A DNA stretch of 64,000 bases from Amycolatopsis sp. NBC_00345 (lineage in GTDB: Bacteria; Actinomycetota; Actinomycetes; Mycobacteriales; Pseudonocardiaceae): positions 4,278,001 to 4,342,000 of the forward strand of contig NZ_CP107995.1 in assembly GCF_036116635.1 (NCBI RefSeq), given 5' to 3'. Below are positions 8,421 to 16,481 of the stretch, piece after piece. Each line of letters begins with the position of its first letter. Within the stretch, counting starts at the first letter, position 1. Made by a program: the position numbers and the translations under genes. The notes beneath the pieces were generated by a model. That model was not told the DNA's origin. It saw nothing but the letters and a program-made list of their open reading frames with translations, and searched no databases.

Positions 8421-9766
8421 GATTCCAGCGGGCCGACGACGTGAAGGTGGACTGGGGCCGCTCGCTGATGCCGCCGCTCGCGCCCCGGCCGGGGGGCTCG
8501 GGCCTGCGATGGCACCAGTGGTTCACCCGGGTGGAGACCGTGTTCGGGTTCGTGCTCCTCGTCGTCCCGGTCCTGCTCACCACGCTGCCCGCGAACCAGA
8601 CGGCCGGGCACCGGGCGGTCACGCTGGCCCTCGCGGGCGGCGCCGCGGTGTGGCTGCTGCTCACCACCGTGCTGCCGCGCCCCGGCGTGCGCGAGCGCCC
8701 GGTGTTCGCCGCGCTGACCTTCGTCGGAGTGGTGAGCTTCGCGACGGCGCTGCAGGCCCGGGAGTCCGCCTTTTTCGTCTTCATGATCTTCGCGTTCTTC
8801 GCCGCCATGCGGATGAGCCCGGTGCCTGTGGCGATCCTCGGCGTGGGCGTCACCTCGCTGCTCATCAACACCGTCTCGGTCGGCGGGCCGGTGCACTCGC
8901 TGACGACCTCGCCGGGTGTCATGGTGACGCTGATCCTGGTGCAGACGGCGGCGATCGGCGGCGGGGGCGCGGTGTTCGCCGCCGTCGGGCGGCAGAGCCA
9001 GGAACGCAAGCGGATGCTCGACCAGCTGGCCGCGGCCGAGGCGGAAAACCAAGGCCTGCAACGGCAACTGCTCACCCAGGCGCGTGAGGCGGGGGTGCTC
9101 GACGAGCGCCAGCGGCTGAGCCAGGAAATCCACGACACGCTCGCCCAGGGCTTCACCGGCATCATCACCCAGCTCGAGGCCGCCGCCCAGGCCGAAGCCG
9201 ACCCGGCCGAGTGGCGGCGGCACCTCGCCACCGCCACCGAGCTGGCGCGGGAGAACCTCACCGCCGCCCGGCGGTCCGTCGGCGCGCTGCGGCCGGAGCC
9301 GCTGGAATCGGCGACGCTGCCCGACGCGCTGGCAGAGGTGACGCGCCTGTGGGGCGAGCGCACCGGCGTCCGCGCGGGCTTCACCGCCACGGGCACCGCC
9401 GAGGCCCTGCACCCCGAGCTGGAGGCGACCCTGCTGCGCATCACGCAGGAAGCACTGTCCAATGTGGCCAAACACGCGGCGGCGGACCGGGTGGGGCTCA
9501 CGCTGTCGTACATGAGCGACGAGGTGACGCTGGACGTGCGCGACGACGGCGTCGGCTTCGACCCCGACGCCCCGCCCCCGGCGGAGGGCGGGTTCGGGCT
9601 GCCCGGCATGCGACGGCGCGTCGAGCGGCTGGCCGGGACCCTGCACGTGGAGTCCGAGCCCGGCGGTGGCACGGCGATCTCGGTGAACCTGCCCGCCGTC
9701 CCGGCTGCGACACTGCCGGAGGGGACACTGCCGGAGGGCATCGAGAACGAGGGGGCGTCCGCGTGA
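8417..9766 (+). CDS. NarL-family sensor histidine kinase
   Basis: A 449-residue membrane kinase. About four to six hydrophobic segments lie between residues 41 and 190, with no large extracellular domain, so it probably senses within or at the membrane. A coiled linker (200-225) leads to the HisKA_3 H-box LSQEIHDTLAQGF with phospho-accepting His near 239. The HATPase N-box LLRITQEALSNVAKHA and G-box DVRDDGVGFDP follow. It starts inside the stop of the glycosyltransferase gene and ends inside the start of its cognate regulator, so sensor and regulator are clearly coupled. Confidence 0.92.
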   Translation: MRFQRADDVKVDWGRSLMPPLAPRPGGSGLRWHQWFTRVETVFGFVLLVVPVLLTTLPANQTAGHRAVTLALAGGAAVWLLLTTVLPRPGVRERPVFAALTFVGVVSFATALQARESAFFVFMIFAFFAAMRMSPVPVAILGVGVTSLLINTVSVGGPVHSLTTSPGVMVTLILVQTAAIGGGGAVFAAVGRQSQERKRMLDQLAAAEAENQGLQRQLLTQAREAGVLDERQRLSQEIHDTLAQGFTGIITQLEAAAQAEADPAEWRRHLATATELARENLTAARRSVGALRPEPLESATLPDALAEVTRLWGERTGVRAGFTATGTAEALHPELEATLLRITQEALSNVAKHAAADRVGLTLSYMSDEVTLDVRDDGVGFDPDAPPPAEGGFGLPGMRRRVERLAGTLHVESEPGGGTAISVNLPAVPAATLPEGTLPEGIENEGASA

Positions 9767-10389
9767 CGATCACACTGCTCATCGCCGACGATCACCCGGT
9801 CGTCCGCGACGGCCTGCGCGGCATCTTCACCGGCGAGCGCGGTTTCGAGGTGCTCGGCGAGGCCGGGAACGGCAGCGAGGCGGTGGCGCTGGCCGAGTCG
9901 CTGAAGCCCGACGTCGTCCTGATGGACCTGCGCATGCCCGGCACCGACGGCGTCGCCGCGATCACCGAGCTGGGCCGCCTCGGCAACCCGGCGCGCGTGC
10001 TGGTGCTGACGACCTACGACACCGATTCCGACGTGCTGCCGGCCATCGAGGCGGGCGCGACCGGCTACCTGCTCAAGGACTCCCCGCGCGAGGAGCTGTT
10101 CCGCGCCGTCCGCGCGGCCTCTCGCGGTGAAGCGGTGCTCTCCCCCGCCGTCGCCAGCCGGATCATGGGCCAGATGCGCGCGCCGGCGAAGGAACCCTTG
10201 TCCCAGCGCGAAATCGAGGTGCTGTCGCTGGTCTCCCGCGGCTCGACGAACAAGGACGCGGCGAAGAAGCTCTTTATCAGCGAGGCCACCGTGAAGACCC
10301 ACCTGCTGCACGCGTACGCCAAGCTCGGGGTGAAGGACCGCGCGGCCGCCGTCGCCGTCGCCTTCGAACGCGGGCTGCTGGGTTCCTAG
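9763..10389 (+). CDS. NarL/LuxR-type response regulator
   Basis: A 208-residue two-domain regulator. The receiver has the acidic pair IADDH and phospho-acceptor Asp 55 in VVLMDLRMPG, plus the conserved Lys in YLLKDS. A C-terminal LuxR helix-turn-helix (LSQREIEVLSLVSRGSTNKDAAKKLFISEATVKTHL) follows. GTG 9763 overlaps the kinase stop by 4 bases. It probably controls this operon, which ends here. Its stop shares the CTAG at 10386-10389 with the convergent ThrRS-like gene. Confidence 0.93.
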   Translation: MTITLLIADDHPVVRDGLRGIFTGERGFEVLGEAGNGSEAVALAESLKPDVVLMDLRMPGTDGVAAITELGRLGNPARVLVLTTYDTDSDVLPAIEAGATGYLLKDSPREELFRAVRAASRGEAVLSPAVASRIMGQMRAPAKEPLSQREIEVLSLVSRGSTNKDAAKKLFISEATVKTHLLHAYAKLGVKDRAAAVAVAFERGLLGS

Positions 10390-11600
10390 CCCCACAGCTC
10401 CATTCCCCGGTCCCCGATCCGCTCGGCCACCCGGGCGAGGAACTCGCCGACGGCCAGGGCCGCCACCTTCCGGCCGTCGCGCAGGCGAGGGGCGACCAGC
10501 CCACCCGCGGCTTCGGCCGCGCCGAGCACCGCCTGGTACGGGACGAGGCGGCCGGCTCGGACTCGGGCGCCGAGGCTGCCCCGGTCCGGGCCGGCCAGCT
10601 CGGCGCGCAGGCCCGCGTCGAGGCACCGTCGCAGGAGTTCCGACGCCTCGGGGAGCTGGGCGTCGGACACCGGCAGGACCAGGACCTGGACCGGCGCGAG
10701 CCACGGCGGGAACGCGCCCCCGTGCTCCTCGACCAGCTGGGCCATCGCGCGCTCCAGGCTGCCGAGCACGCTGCGGTGCACCAGCACCGGCCGGTGCGCG
10801 GCGCCGTCCGGGCCGGTGTAGCGCAGGTCGAACCGCTCGGGCTGGTGGAAGTCGGCCTGCACGGTGGACAGGGTGGACTCGCGGCCCGCGCTGTCGACGA
10901 CCTGGACGTCGATCTTCGGGCCGTAGAACGCCGCCTCCCCCGCCACCGCCTCGTACTCCATGCCACTGCTGTCCAACGCTTCGACGAGCAACGCGGACGC
11001 GCGGTCCCACTGCTCGGCTGAGCCCGCGTGCTTTCCACCCTCGCCGGCCAGCGAAAGCCGGTAGCGCGCCGGGCGGAGGCCGAGGTCCCGGTGGACGCGC
11101 CGGATCAGCCCGAGCGCGCCGTGCACCTCGGCGGCGGCCTGGTCCGGGGTGCAGAACAGGTGCGCGTCGTTCAGCTGGATCGCGCGCACCCGGTTCAGCC
11201 CGCCGAGCACCCCGGACAGCTCGGCCCGGTACATCCCGCCCAGCTCCGCGATCCGCAGCGGCAGCTCGCGGTGGCTGCGCGCCCGGGAGCGGTAGACGAG
11301 CGCGTGGTGCGGGCACAAACTGGGCCGCAGCACCATTTCCTCGCCGCCGACGGCCATCGGCGGGAACATGTCTTCGCGGTAGTGCGCCCAGTGCCCGGAC
11401 CGCTCGTACAGCTCGCGTTTGCCGAGCACCGGCGAGTACACGTGCTGGTAACCCGCGCGGCGTTCGAGGTCGCGGACGTACTCCTCCAGGGTGTGGCGCA
11501 GCGCGGCGCCGTCGGGCAGCAGGAACGGCAGGCCGGCGCCGATCAGCGGATCGGTGGCGAACAGGCCCAGTTCTCGGCCGAGCTTGCGGTGGTCGGGCAT
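10386..11600 (-). CDS. Minimal threonyl-tRNA synthetase paralogue (catalytic core + anticodon domain)
   Basis: A 404-residue class II synthetase that matches ThrRS but is far shorter than the usual 640-690 residues; the N-terminal TGS and editing domains are absent. Zinc/threonine ligands appear kept: Cys96 in RPSLCPHH, His147 in LNDAHLFC and His275 in PVLVHRSVLGSLERA. Motif 3 and the C-terminal anticodon-binding domain (WLAPVQVLVLPVSD) are present. ATG 11600 follows GTGAGGAGACCACG. A Thr-codon leader peptide and strong hairpin lie upstream. Likely roles are an induced or inhibitor-resistant back-up ThrRS, or supply of Thr to a special carrier; the sequence does not decide. Confidence 0.85.
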   Translation of the reverse strand: MPDHRKLGRELGLFATDPLIGAGLPFLLPDGAALRHTLEEYVRDLERRAGYQHVYSPVLGKRELYERSGHWAHYREDMFPPMAVGGEEMVLRPSLCPHHALVYRSRARSHRELPLRIAELGGMYRAELSGVLGGLNRVRAIQLNDAHLFCTPDQAAAEVHGALGLIRRVHRDLGLRPARYRLSLAGEGGKHAGSAEQWDRASALLVEALDSSGMEYEAVAGEAAFYGPKIDVQVVDSAGRESTLSTVQADFHQPERFDLRYTGPDGAAHRPVLVHRSVLGSLERAMAQLVEEHGGAFPPWLAPVQVLVLPVSDAQLPEASELLRRCLDAGLRAELAGPDRGSLGARVRAGRLVPYQAVLGAAEAAGGLVAPRLRDGRKVAALAVGEFLARVAERIGDRGMELWG

Positions 11601-11601
11601 C

Positions 11602-11672
11602 GTGGTCTCCTCACGGGCGGGAGACGGGTGACCACACGGCGAAGCCCCGGGGCACCCGCCCCGGGGCTTCGC
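11602..11672 (-). promoter_or_regulatory. Putative attenuator hairpins upstream of ThrRS-like gene
   Basis: A perfect 14-bp GC-rich stem (arm GCGAAGCCCCGGGG at 11639-11652, its complement at 11659-11672) sits between a Thr-rich leader ORF and the synthetase. Downstream, the transcript segment GUGGUC (11630-11635) can pair either with GACCAC next to the ribosome site (11602-11607) or with GACCAC in the leader Thr codons (11710-11715). Likewise GUCUCC (11620-11625) can pair with two GGAGAC copies (11605-11610, 11701-11706). Mutually exclusive pairings suggest attenuation or RBS masking. The stem lacks a U-run. Confidence 0.6.
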
Positions 11673-11684
11673 TCTGCTCAGGTG

Positions 11685-11735
11685 TCAGCGCGCCGGGTCG
11701 GTCTCCGGCGTGGTCGTCGATGCGGCGCGCTTCAT
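11685..11735 (-). CDS. Thr-rich leader peptide upstream of ThrRS-like gene
   Basis: A 16-codon ORF encoding MKRAASTTTPETDPAR, with three consecutive Thr codons and a fourth three codons later. It is followed within 13 bases by the 14-bp hairpin and then by the ThrRS-like gene on the same strand. Runs of the cognate codon in a short ORF before an amino-acid gene are the hallmark of ribosome-mediated attenuation. No clear Shine-Dalgarno sequence precedes the ATG, so a leaderless transcript starting at or near the ATG is possible. Confidence 0.65.
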   Translation of the reverse strand: MKRAASTTTPETDPAR

Positions 11736-11779
11736 GCGGGAAACGCTAACCGCGGCCGTGGCCCGCGCGCATCCGCTTT

Positions 11780-12967
11780 TCACGGTGTCCAGGACGTCTG
11801 CGCGGCCCACGCCTCGGCGCGGGTGAAGGCGGCGTTGACCCAGCCCTGCTTCTCGTCGGCGTAGCGCTCGATAGTGCCGTCAGCCGCGTGCTTACGGGCG
11901 AGCTGCTGCTTCAGCTCCGCGTACGCGTCACGCTCCGCCGGGTGCGCGCGGATCCAGTCGCGGAACAGCAGGGCAAGCCGCCACGAGGGCGTCTCCGGCG
12001 AGCGCACGTGCACGTTCACCGCGCGCTTCGGATCCGCGCCGACGTGCACCCGCTTCGGCCACGGCGCCGCGCCGTCCTCCTGCGGGTCGTCGACCCACTC
12101 GCCCTCCAGGAGCGGGAACCCGGCGTCGGAGATCGCCCCGGCGAGCGCGTCGGCGTCGGCCAGCGACGGCACGGTCAGCTGGAGATCGAGCACGTCCTTC
12201 GCGGGCAGCCCCGGCACGGACGTCGAGCCGAGGTGGTCGGCGCGCAGCAGCCGGTCCCCCGCGGCCTGCCGCAGCCGGGCGAGCTGGCGCTCCGCCTGCA
12301 TCGGCCACGTCGTGTCGTACGGCGAGATGACCGGCGACATCGGCGGGCGCGGCCGGCGCAGCCGCACGTTGGCCTCGAACGGCACCAGCCGGTCCGCCCA
12401 CAGCGCGTCGACGTCGGCGAGCACGATGTCCTGGGCCCCGCCGTTGTCGAGCCAGACGTCGGCGACCGCGCGGCGCTGGGCGTCGCTGGCCTGGGCGCGG
12501 ATGCGGGCGCGCGCGTCGTCCTCGGCCATGCCCCGGGCCTCGACCAGCCGCCGGACGCGGACCTCCATCGGCGCGTCGACGATCACCACGAGGTGGTACG
12601 CCGGGGCCAGGTTGCCCTCGACGAGCAGCGGGATGTCGTGCACGACCACCGCGTCCGGGGCCGCCTCGGCCATCAGCTCGGCGGTGCGCGCGCCGACCAG
12701 CGGGTGCACGATCCCGTTCAGCCGCTTGCGCGACTCCTCGTCGGCGAACGCCTTCGCGGCGAGCGCGGGCCGGTTCAGGGAGCCGTCCTCGGCGAGCACG
12801 TCCTCGCCGAACGCCGCCACGACCGCGGCCAGCCCCGGCGTGCCGGGCTCGACGACCTCACGCGCGATCCGGTCGGAGTCCACGAGCACCGCGCCGTGTT
12901 CGGCGAGCCGGGTGGCCGCCGTCGATTTCCCCGCGCCGATTCCGCCCGTCAAACCCACTCGCAGCAT
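11780..12967 (-). CDS. coaE: Dephospho-CoA kinase fused to GrpB/UPF0157 domain
   Basis: Residues about 1-200 are dephospho-CoA kinase, the last step of coenzyme A synthesis (ATP phosphorylates the 3'-OH of dephospho-CoA). The start MLRVGLTGGIGAGKST contains the P-loop, and DSDRIAREV and the lid follow. Residues about 215-385 form a GrpB/UPF0157 nucleotidyltransferase-like domain (PYDTTWPMQAERQLARL, then LGSTSVPGLPAKDVLDL). This fusion is typical of actinobacteria, including mycobacteria. ATG 12967 is preferred to an in-frame GTG three codons upstream because it gives the standard CoaE start. The role of the GrpB part is unclear. Confidence 0.95.
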   Translation of the reverse strand: MLRVGLTGGIGAGKSTAATRLAEHGAVLVDSDRIAREVVEPGTPGLAAVVAAFGEDVLAEDGSLNRPALAAKAFADEESRKRLNGIVHPLVGARTAELMAEAAPDAVVVHDIPLLVEGNLAPAYHLVVIVDAPMEVRVRRLVEARGMAEDDARARIRAQASDAQRRAVADVWLDNGGAQDIVLADVDALWADRLVPFEANVRLRRPRPPMSPVISPYDTTWPMQAERQLARLRQAAGDRLLRADHLGSTSVPGLPAKDVLDLQLTVPSLADADALAGAISDAGFPLLEGEWVDDPQEDGAAPWPKRVHVGADPKRAVNVHVRSPETPSWRLALLFRDWIRAHPAERDAYAELKQQLARKHAADGTIERYADEKQGWVNAAFTRAEAWAAQTSWTP

Positions 12968-13186
12968 GGGGGTCACCCTAACCAGACCCCGGCCGTCACC
13001 CGATCAGGGGAGGTCAGCCGTCGTGCACGTGCACTCGCACGGGTGGACGCACACCTCAAGTGGAAAAGCAAGGACATAGTGGCGGGCAGCTCTCCCTGAT
13101 TTGGGTGACACGCCGGGCCATTACCTGGATTTATCGCCGCGGGTGCGTAGCGTGCGCGGCGGACGGGTCGCCCACACGGAGGAACG

Positions 13187-13405
13187 ATGGCGGATAAGCA
13201 CGTCGGGAAGCACCGGCTCGGCACACCGGGGCTGGTGCACTGCGTCGGTTACCACCCCGTGGCGGTGGCACTGGCCGAGTACCGGCGGACCTGGTGGAGC
13301 GCGTTACTGGTCCCCGCCCAGCACAGTTTCGCCGGACTGCGCCGCCGTGCCCGCGCCGCGGCACTCGAACGCATCTGGGTCCCGGCGGTCGTCCGCGCCA
13401 CCTGA
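13187..13405 (+). CDS. Small hypothetical protein (72 aa)
   Basis: A short ORF with a strong ribosome site (GGAGG, 4 bases before ATG). The product is basic and Arg/Ala-rich with a central hydrophobic stretch TWWSALLVPAQ; there is no clear signal peptide or known domain. It lies alone, divergent from coaE and convergent with the GlxA-type regulator 10 bases away. The good ribosome site is the main support. I do not recognise a family. Confidence 0.5.
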   Translation: MADKHVGKHRLGTPGLVHCVGYHPVAVALAEYRRTWWSALLVPAQHSFAGLRRRARAAALERIWVPAVVRAT

Positions 13406-13415
13406 CCGAAGCCCT

Positions 13416-14378
13416 TCAGCGGCGGGCGGTGCGGAAACGCGCCCGGTACGCGCCCGGCGGCACGCCCAGCTCCCGGGTGAACACCCGCCGCAGCGTCTCC
13501 GGGGAGCCGAAGCCGGTCCGGCGGGCCACCACGTCGAGCGGATCCGTCCCGCGTTCGAGCAGCTGGCGCGCCGCCTCCAGGCGTGTGCTCTCCACGAACC
13601 TCGCGACCGACGTGCCCGCCTGCTCGCGGAACAGCCGCGTCAGATGGCGGACGCTGACTCCCGCGCCGTGGGCCAGCGAGGTCAGGCTGTGGTCCCCCGC
13701 GGGATCGGCCGTGACGCGGTCCATCAGCCCCCGCAGCAGCTCGTGAGCCGCCGGTCCGGCGGTGAGGCGCACGCTGAACTGCGACTGGCCGCCCGGCCGC
13801 TGCAGGAACACCACCAGGTGCTTCGCCACCAGCCGGGCCGCCTCGGCGCCCAGGTCCTCCTCCACCAGCGCCAGCGAGAGGTCGATGCCCGCCGTGACGC
13901 CGGCCGAGCTGAGCACCGGGCCGTCGCGCACGAAGATCGCGTCGCTGTCCACGTCGACGGCCGGGTAGCGGCGGGCGAGCTGGTCCGCGAACTCCCAGTG
14001 CGTCGCCGCGCGACGGCCGTCCAGCAGCCCCGCCGCGGCCAGCGCGAAAGCGCCCGCGCAGACCGACGCCGTGCGCCGCGCCTGCCCGGCCAGGCGGCGG
14101 ACCTGCGCCAGCAACGGCTCGTCGGCCACCGTCGCCTGCCAGTGGGGACCGCCGGGCACCACCAGGGTGCCGTCCTCGACGGTCACCTCCTCCAGCGCGA
14201 CGTCCGCGCCGAGCCGCGTGCCGGTGGTCGTGCGGACGTCGGCGCCGCCCGGGGACGCGGTCAGCAGCTCGTACTCCGCGCCGTGCTCGTTGGCCATGCC
14301 GAACACCTCGAGCGGGCCGGTGACGTCCAGCAGCCGCACCGAGTCGTAGACCACGACCACCACCCGTCCGGAGCGCAT
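13416..14378 (-). CDS. GlxA-family transcriptional regulator (DJ-1/PfpI + AraC)
   Basis: A 320-residue protein with an N-terminal DJ-1/PfpI-like amidotransferase domain (VVVVVYDSVRLLDVTGPLEVF, with SVCAGAFALAAAGLL at the nucleophile elbow). A C-terminal double AraC helix-turn-helix follows (SLTSLAHGAGVSVRHLTRLFREQAG, then VARRTGFGSPETLRRVF). ATG 14378 is chosen over the longer frame to 14453, whose 25 extra residues are not family-like. Proteins of this kind often control nearby metabolic or detoxification genes; its target may be the OsmC/HD pair 43 bases upstream on the same strand. Confidence 0.9.
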   Translation of the reverse strand: MRSGRVVVVVYDSVRLLDVTGPLEVFGMANEHGAEYELLTASPGGADVRTTTGTRLGADVALEEVTVEDGTLVVPGGPHWQATVADEPLLAQVRRLAGQARRTASVCAGAFALAAAGLLDGRRAATHWEFADQLARRYPAVDVDSDAIFVRDGPVLSSAGVTAGIDLSLALVEEDLGAEAARLVAKHLVVFLQRPGGQSQFSVRLTAGPAAHELLRGLMDRVTADPAGDHSLTSLAHGAGVSVRHLTRLFREQAGTSVARFVESTRLEAARQLLERGTDPLDVVARRTGFGSPETLRRVFTRELGVPPGAYRARFRTARR

Positions 14379-14421
14379 GCCCCCAGCCTCGCCGTCCGGG
14401 CGACCCGGGCGCAACACGCCC

Positions 14422-14862
14422 TCAGACCACCCGGGTGTCGATGGTGATCTCATGGGTCAGCGTCCGGTGCACCGGGCACTTGTCCGCGATCTCCAGCAGC
14501 TTCGCGCGCTGCTCGTCGTCCAGGTCGCCTTCGAAGGAGATCTCGCGGGTGATGCGGCTCAGCATGCCGACCTCCGTCTCGCAGCGTTCGCAGTCGCGCG
14601 CGTGGATGCGCTCGTGGCGCAGGCGGACGGTGGTGCGCACGAGCGGGATGCCCTTGCGGTCGGCGTACATCCGCAGGGTCATCGCCGTGCAGGAGCCCAG
14701 CGAAGCGAGCAGGAGGTCGTACGGTGTCGGTCCCGCGTCGTCGCCGCCCACCGACCGCGGCTCGTCGGCGGCGAACTCGTGGGCCGCCGTGGTGATCCGC
14801 TGGGTGTAACGGCCGCCGCCCGCGTCGGTGACGACAACGGTGCCGGGCTCCGGCTGGGTCAT
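14422..14862 (-). CDS. OsmC-family peroxide reductase-like protein
   Basis: A 146-residue OsmC/Ohr-fold protein. The two redox Cys of the family are visible in LASLGSCTAMTLRMYADRKG and in DKCPVHRTLTHEI; two further Cys occur in DCERCE. Relatives reduce organic hydroperoxides. The real start is ATG 14862; the longer frame to 15492 overlaps the HD gene. It lies 4 bases after the HD-domain gene on the same strand, so the two are co-expressed. Confidence 0.88.
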   Translation of the reverse strand: MTQPEPGTVVVTDAGGGRYTQRITTAAHEFAADEPRSVGGDDAGPTPYDLLLASLGSCTAMTLRMYADRKGIPLVRTTVRLRHERIHARDCERCETEVGMLSRITREISFEGDLDDEQRAKLLEIADKCPVHRTLTHEITIDTRVV

Positions 14863-14866
14863 CCGG

Positions 14867-15523
14867 TCATTCCTCCCACTTGGAGTTCTCGATGGTCTCG
14901 ACGAAGTCCTGCCGGACGAAGCCTGGCACAAACCGCGCCAGCACGTCGGCCTTGACGTTGCCGAACGTCGTTTGTGGACGGTCACGGATACCGTCGGTGA
15001 ACGCCGCGAGGATCCGCCGCTTGAATTCGGGCCGCGGGTGGGCCTCGACCACGGCGGCGCGGGCCTCGGCGCCCAGGTCCTCGTAGCCGATGCCGAGCAC
15101 GTCGTACTCCACGCCCGCCGTGACCAGCGCGACCTCGGGCTCCAGGTGCGCCGGGATCTCGGGCGTGGTGTGCAGCGCGATGGCCGTCCACGCGATCCGC
15201 GCGCGCTCGGCGGCGTCGTCGTGGGCGTCGTGGGCGAGCAGGAACCGGCGGGCCTCGTCGGCGCCGTCGAGTTCGAAACGGCGGTCGGTGCGGTGACCGG
15301 CGACGAGGCCGACGTCGTGGAACAGCGCGGCGACGTAAAGCAGCTCCGCGTCGAACTCCAGCCCCCGACGCTCGCCCTGCAGCGCGCCGAAGAGGAAGAC
15401 GCGCACGGAATGGTCGTAGAGCAACGGACTCGCGGTGTCGCGGACGAAATCGGCCGCGTCCGTGGCGAGTTTGCTGTCCGGGATTCGCACACCCGCTATC
15501 CGGGTAACCGAAGGGGAGGTCAT
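14867..15523 (-). CDS. HD-domain hydrolase (cyanamide hydratase-like)
   Basis: A 218-residue HD-superfamily metal-dependent protein. The metal ligands appear as LLYDHSVRVFLFG, AALFHDVGL and a distal Asp segment, and the layout matches the cyanamide hydratase/Ddi-like subgroup common in actinobacteria and fungi. The start is ATG 15523 rather than 15607, giving MTSPSVTRIAGVRIPDSKLA. It heads a two-gene unit with the OsmC protein and is divergent from a TetR gene, its likely regulator. The substrate is not known. Confidence 0.8.
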   Translation of the reverse strand: MTSPSVTRIAGVRIPDSKLATDAADFVRDTASPLLYDHSVRVFLFGALQGERRGLEFDAELLYVAALFHDVGLVAGHRTDRRFELDGADEARRFLLAHDAHDDAAERARIAWTAIALHTTPEIPAHLEPEVALVTAGVEYDVLGIGYEDLGAEARAAVVEAHPRPEFKRRILAAFTDGIRDRPQTTFGNVKADVLARFVPGFVRQDFVETIENSKWEE

Positions 15524-15733
15524 GGCCGGGCCTTTCCGCGTTCCGGCACCGCATGGCCGGGCATCTACGACGGTGCCAGCGCCCGGGCGGACCGGCCCGG
15601 TGTCCATGGGACGAAGATCCCACAGATCCGGCCGCCGGGCGAAGTTCCCAAGACGGCGCGGATATCGTATCTTCTGCAGGCGTACACGGACTTGAACGTT
15701 GTCCTACGCGGCACCTGCGAAGGGGGTGAGGGT

Positions 15734-16363
15734 ATGGCCACCCGGCATCTGTCCGTGCAGCCCGCCGAGCAGAACACCCGCAAGCGGTTCCTCGACGCGG
15801 CGCTGGCGGTGCTGACCGACCGGGGCGTCGCCGGGCTCACGGTGCGCGGGGTCGCCGAGGCGGCCGGCGCCTCCACCCTCACCGTGTACACCCGCTTCGG
15901 CGGGCGCACGGGACTGCTCGACGCCTTGTACGAACGCGCTTTCGACCTGATGCGCGAACAGCTGCTCGACGTGCCGCCCGAGACCGAGAACGGCCTCGCC
16001 GACCTGCTCGAGGTGGCGCTGGCCTACCGCCGCTTCGCACTGGAGAACCCGGCTCGCTACGCGTTGATGTACGAGCGGTCGGTCCACGACTTCGACCCGG
16101 ACCCGGAGCTGCGCAAAGCGGTGATGCGGACGACGTTCGTGATGTTCGTGGACAAGATCCGCCGGGTCAGTGAGCCCGGTGTGGACCTGCAGGAGCTCGG
16201 TTACCTGCTGTGGACGTCGATGCACGGCCTGGTCAGCGTGGAGCTGACGATGCGCGCGCAGACCCCGCTCAGCGACTGGTTCATCGACAGCACCGACGAA
16301 GCCAACGAGCGCGTCTACCGCGCCGGCGTGCTGGCGATGTGCACCGGCCTCGGCCTCCGCTGA
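15734..16363 (+). CDS. TetR-family regulator
   Basis: A 209-residue regulator with an N-terminal TetR helix-turn-helix at about residues 15-60 (TRKRFLDAALAVLTDRGVAGLTVRGVAEAAGASTLTVYTRFGGRTGLL is the match region) and a C-terminal ligand domain of the TetR_C_33/WHG type. The start is ATG 15734 behind AGGGGGTGAG. It is divergent from the HD/OsmC unit across a 210-base intergenic region and is likely to control that unit. The ligand is unknown. Confidence 0.9.
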   Translation: MATRHLSVQPAEQNTRKRFLDAALAVLTDRGVAGLTVRGVAEAAGASTLTVYTRFGGRTGLLDALYERAFDLMREQLLDVPPETENGLADLLEVALAYRRFALENPARYALMYERSVHDFDPDPELRKAVMRTTFVMFVDKIRRVSEPGVDLQELGYLLWTSMHGLVSVELTMRAQTPLSDWFIDSTDEANERVYRAGVLAMCTGLGLR

Positions 16364-16390
16364 CGGCGTCTTCCGCCGAACCCCGCGCTG

Positions 16391-16430
16391 GTAAACGCTG
16401 CACTTGAAAAACACTGCACTGAAAACACTG
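16391..16430 (+). repeat. Short A-rich tandem repeat before rpsA terminator
   Basis: Three imperfect copies of a unit close to AAACACTGCACTTGA run directly into the terminator hairpin between the tetR and rpsA stops. They look like a small local expansion and have no clear function. Confidence 0.4.
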
Positions 16431-16462
16431 CGGCCCCGGTCCGAATCGGACCGGGGCCGCAG
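16428..16462. terminator. Bidirectional terminator between tetR and rpsA
   Basis: The 17-base arm CTGCGGCCCCGGTCCGA and its exact complement are separated by a single base. It lies between two convergent stops (16363 and 16482) and is followed by TAGTTCTT. It is a strong GC hairpin able to end both transcripts. Confidence 0.75.
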
Positions 16463-16481
16463 TAGTTCTTACGGGGCTAGA

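Noticed and set aside
11780..12967. Frameshift or two separate genes at coaE-grpB
   Set aside because: The frame is continuous, and the CoaE-GrpB fusion is normal in actinobacteria.
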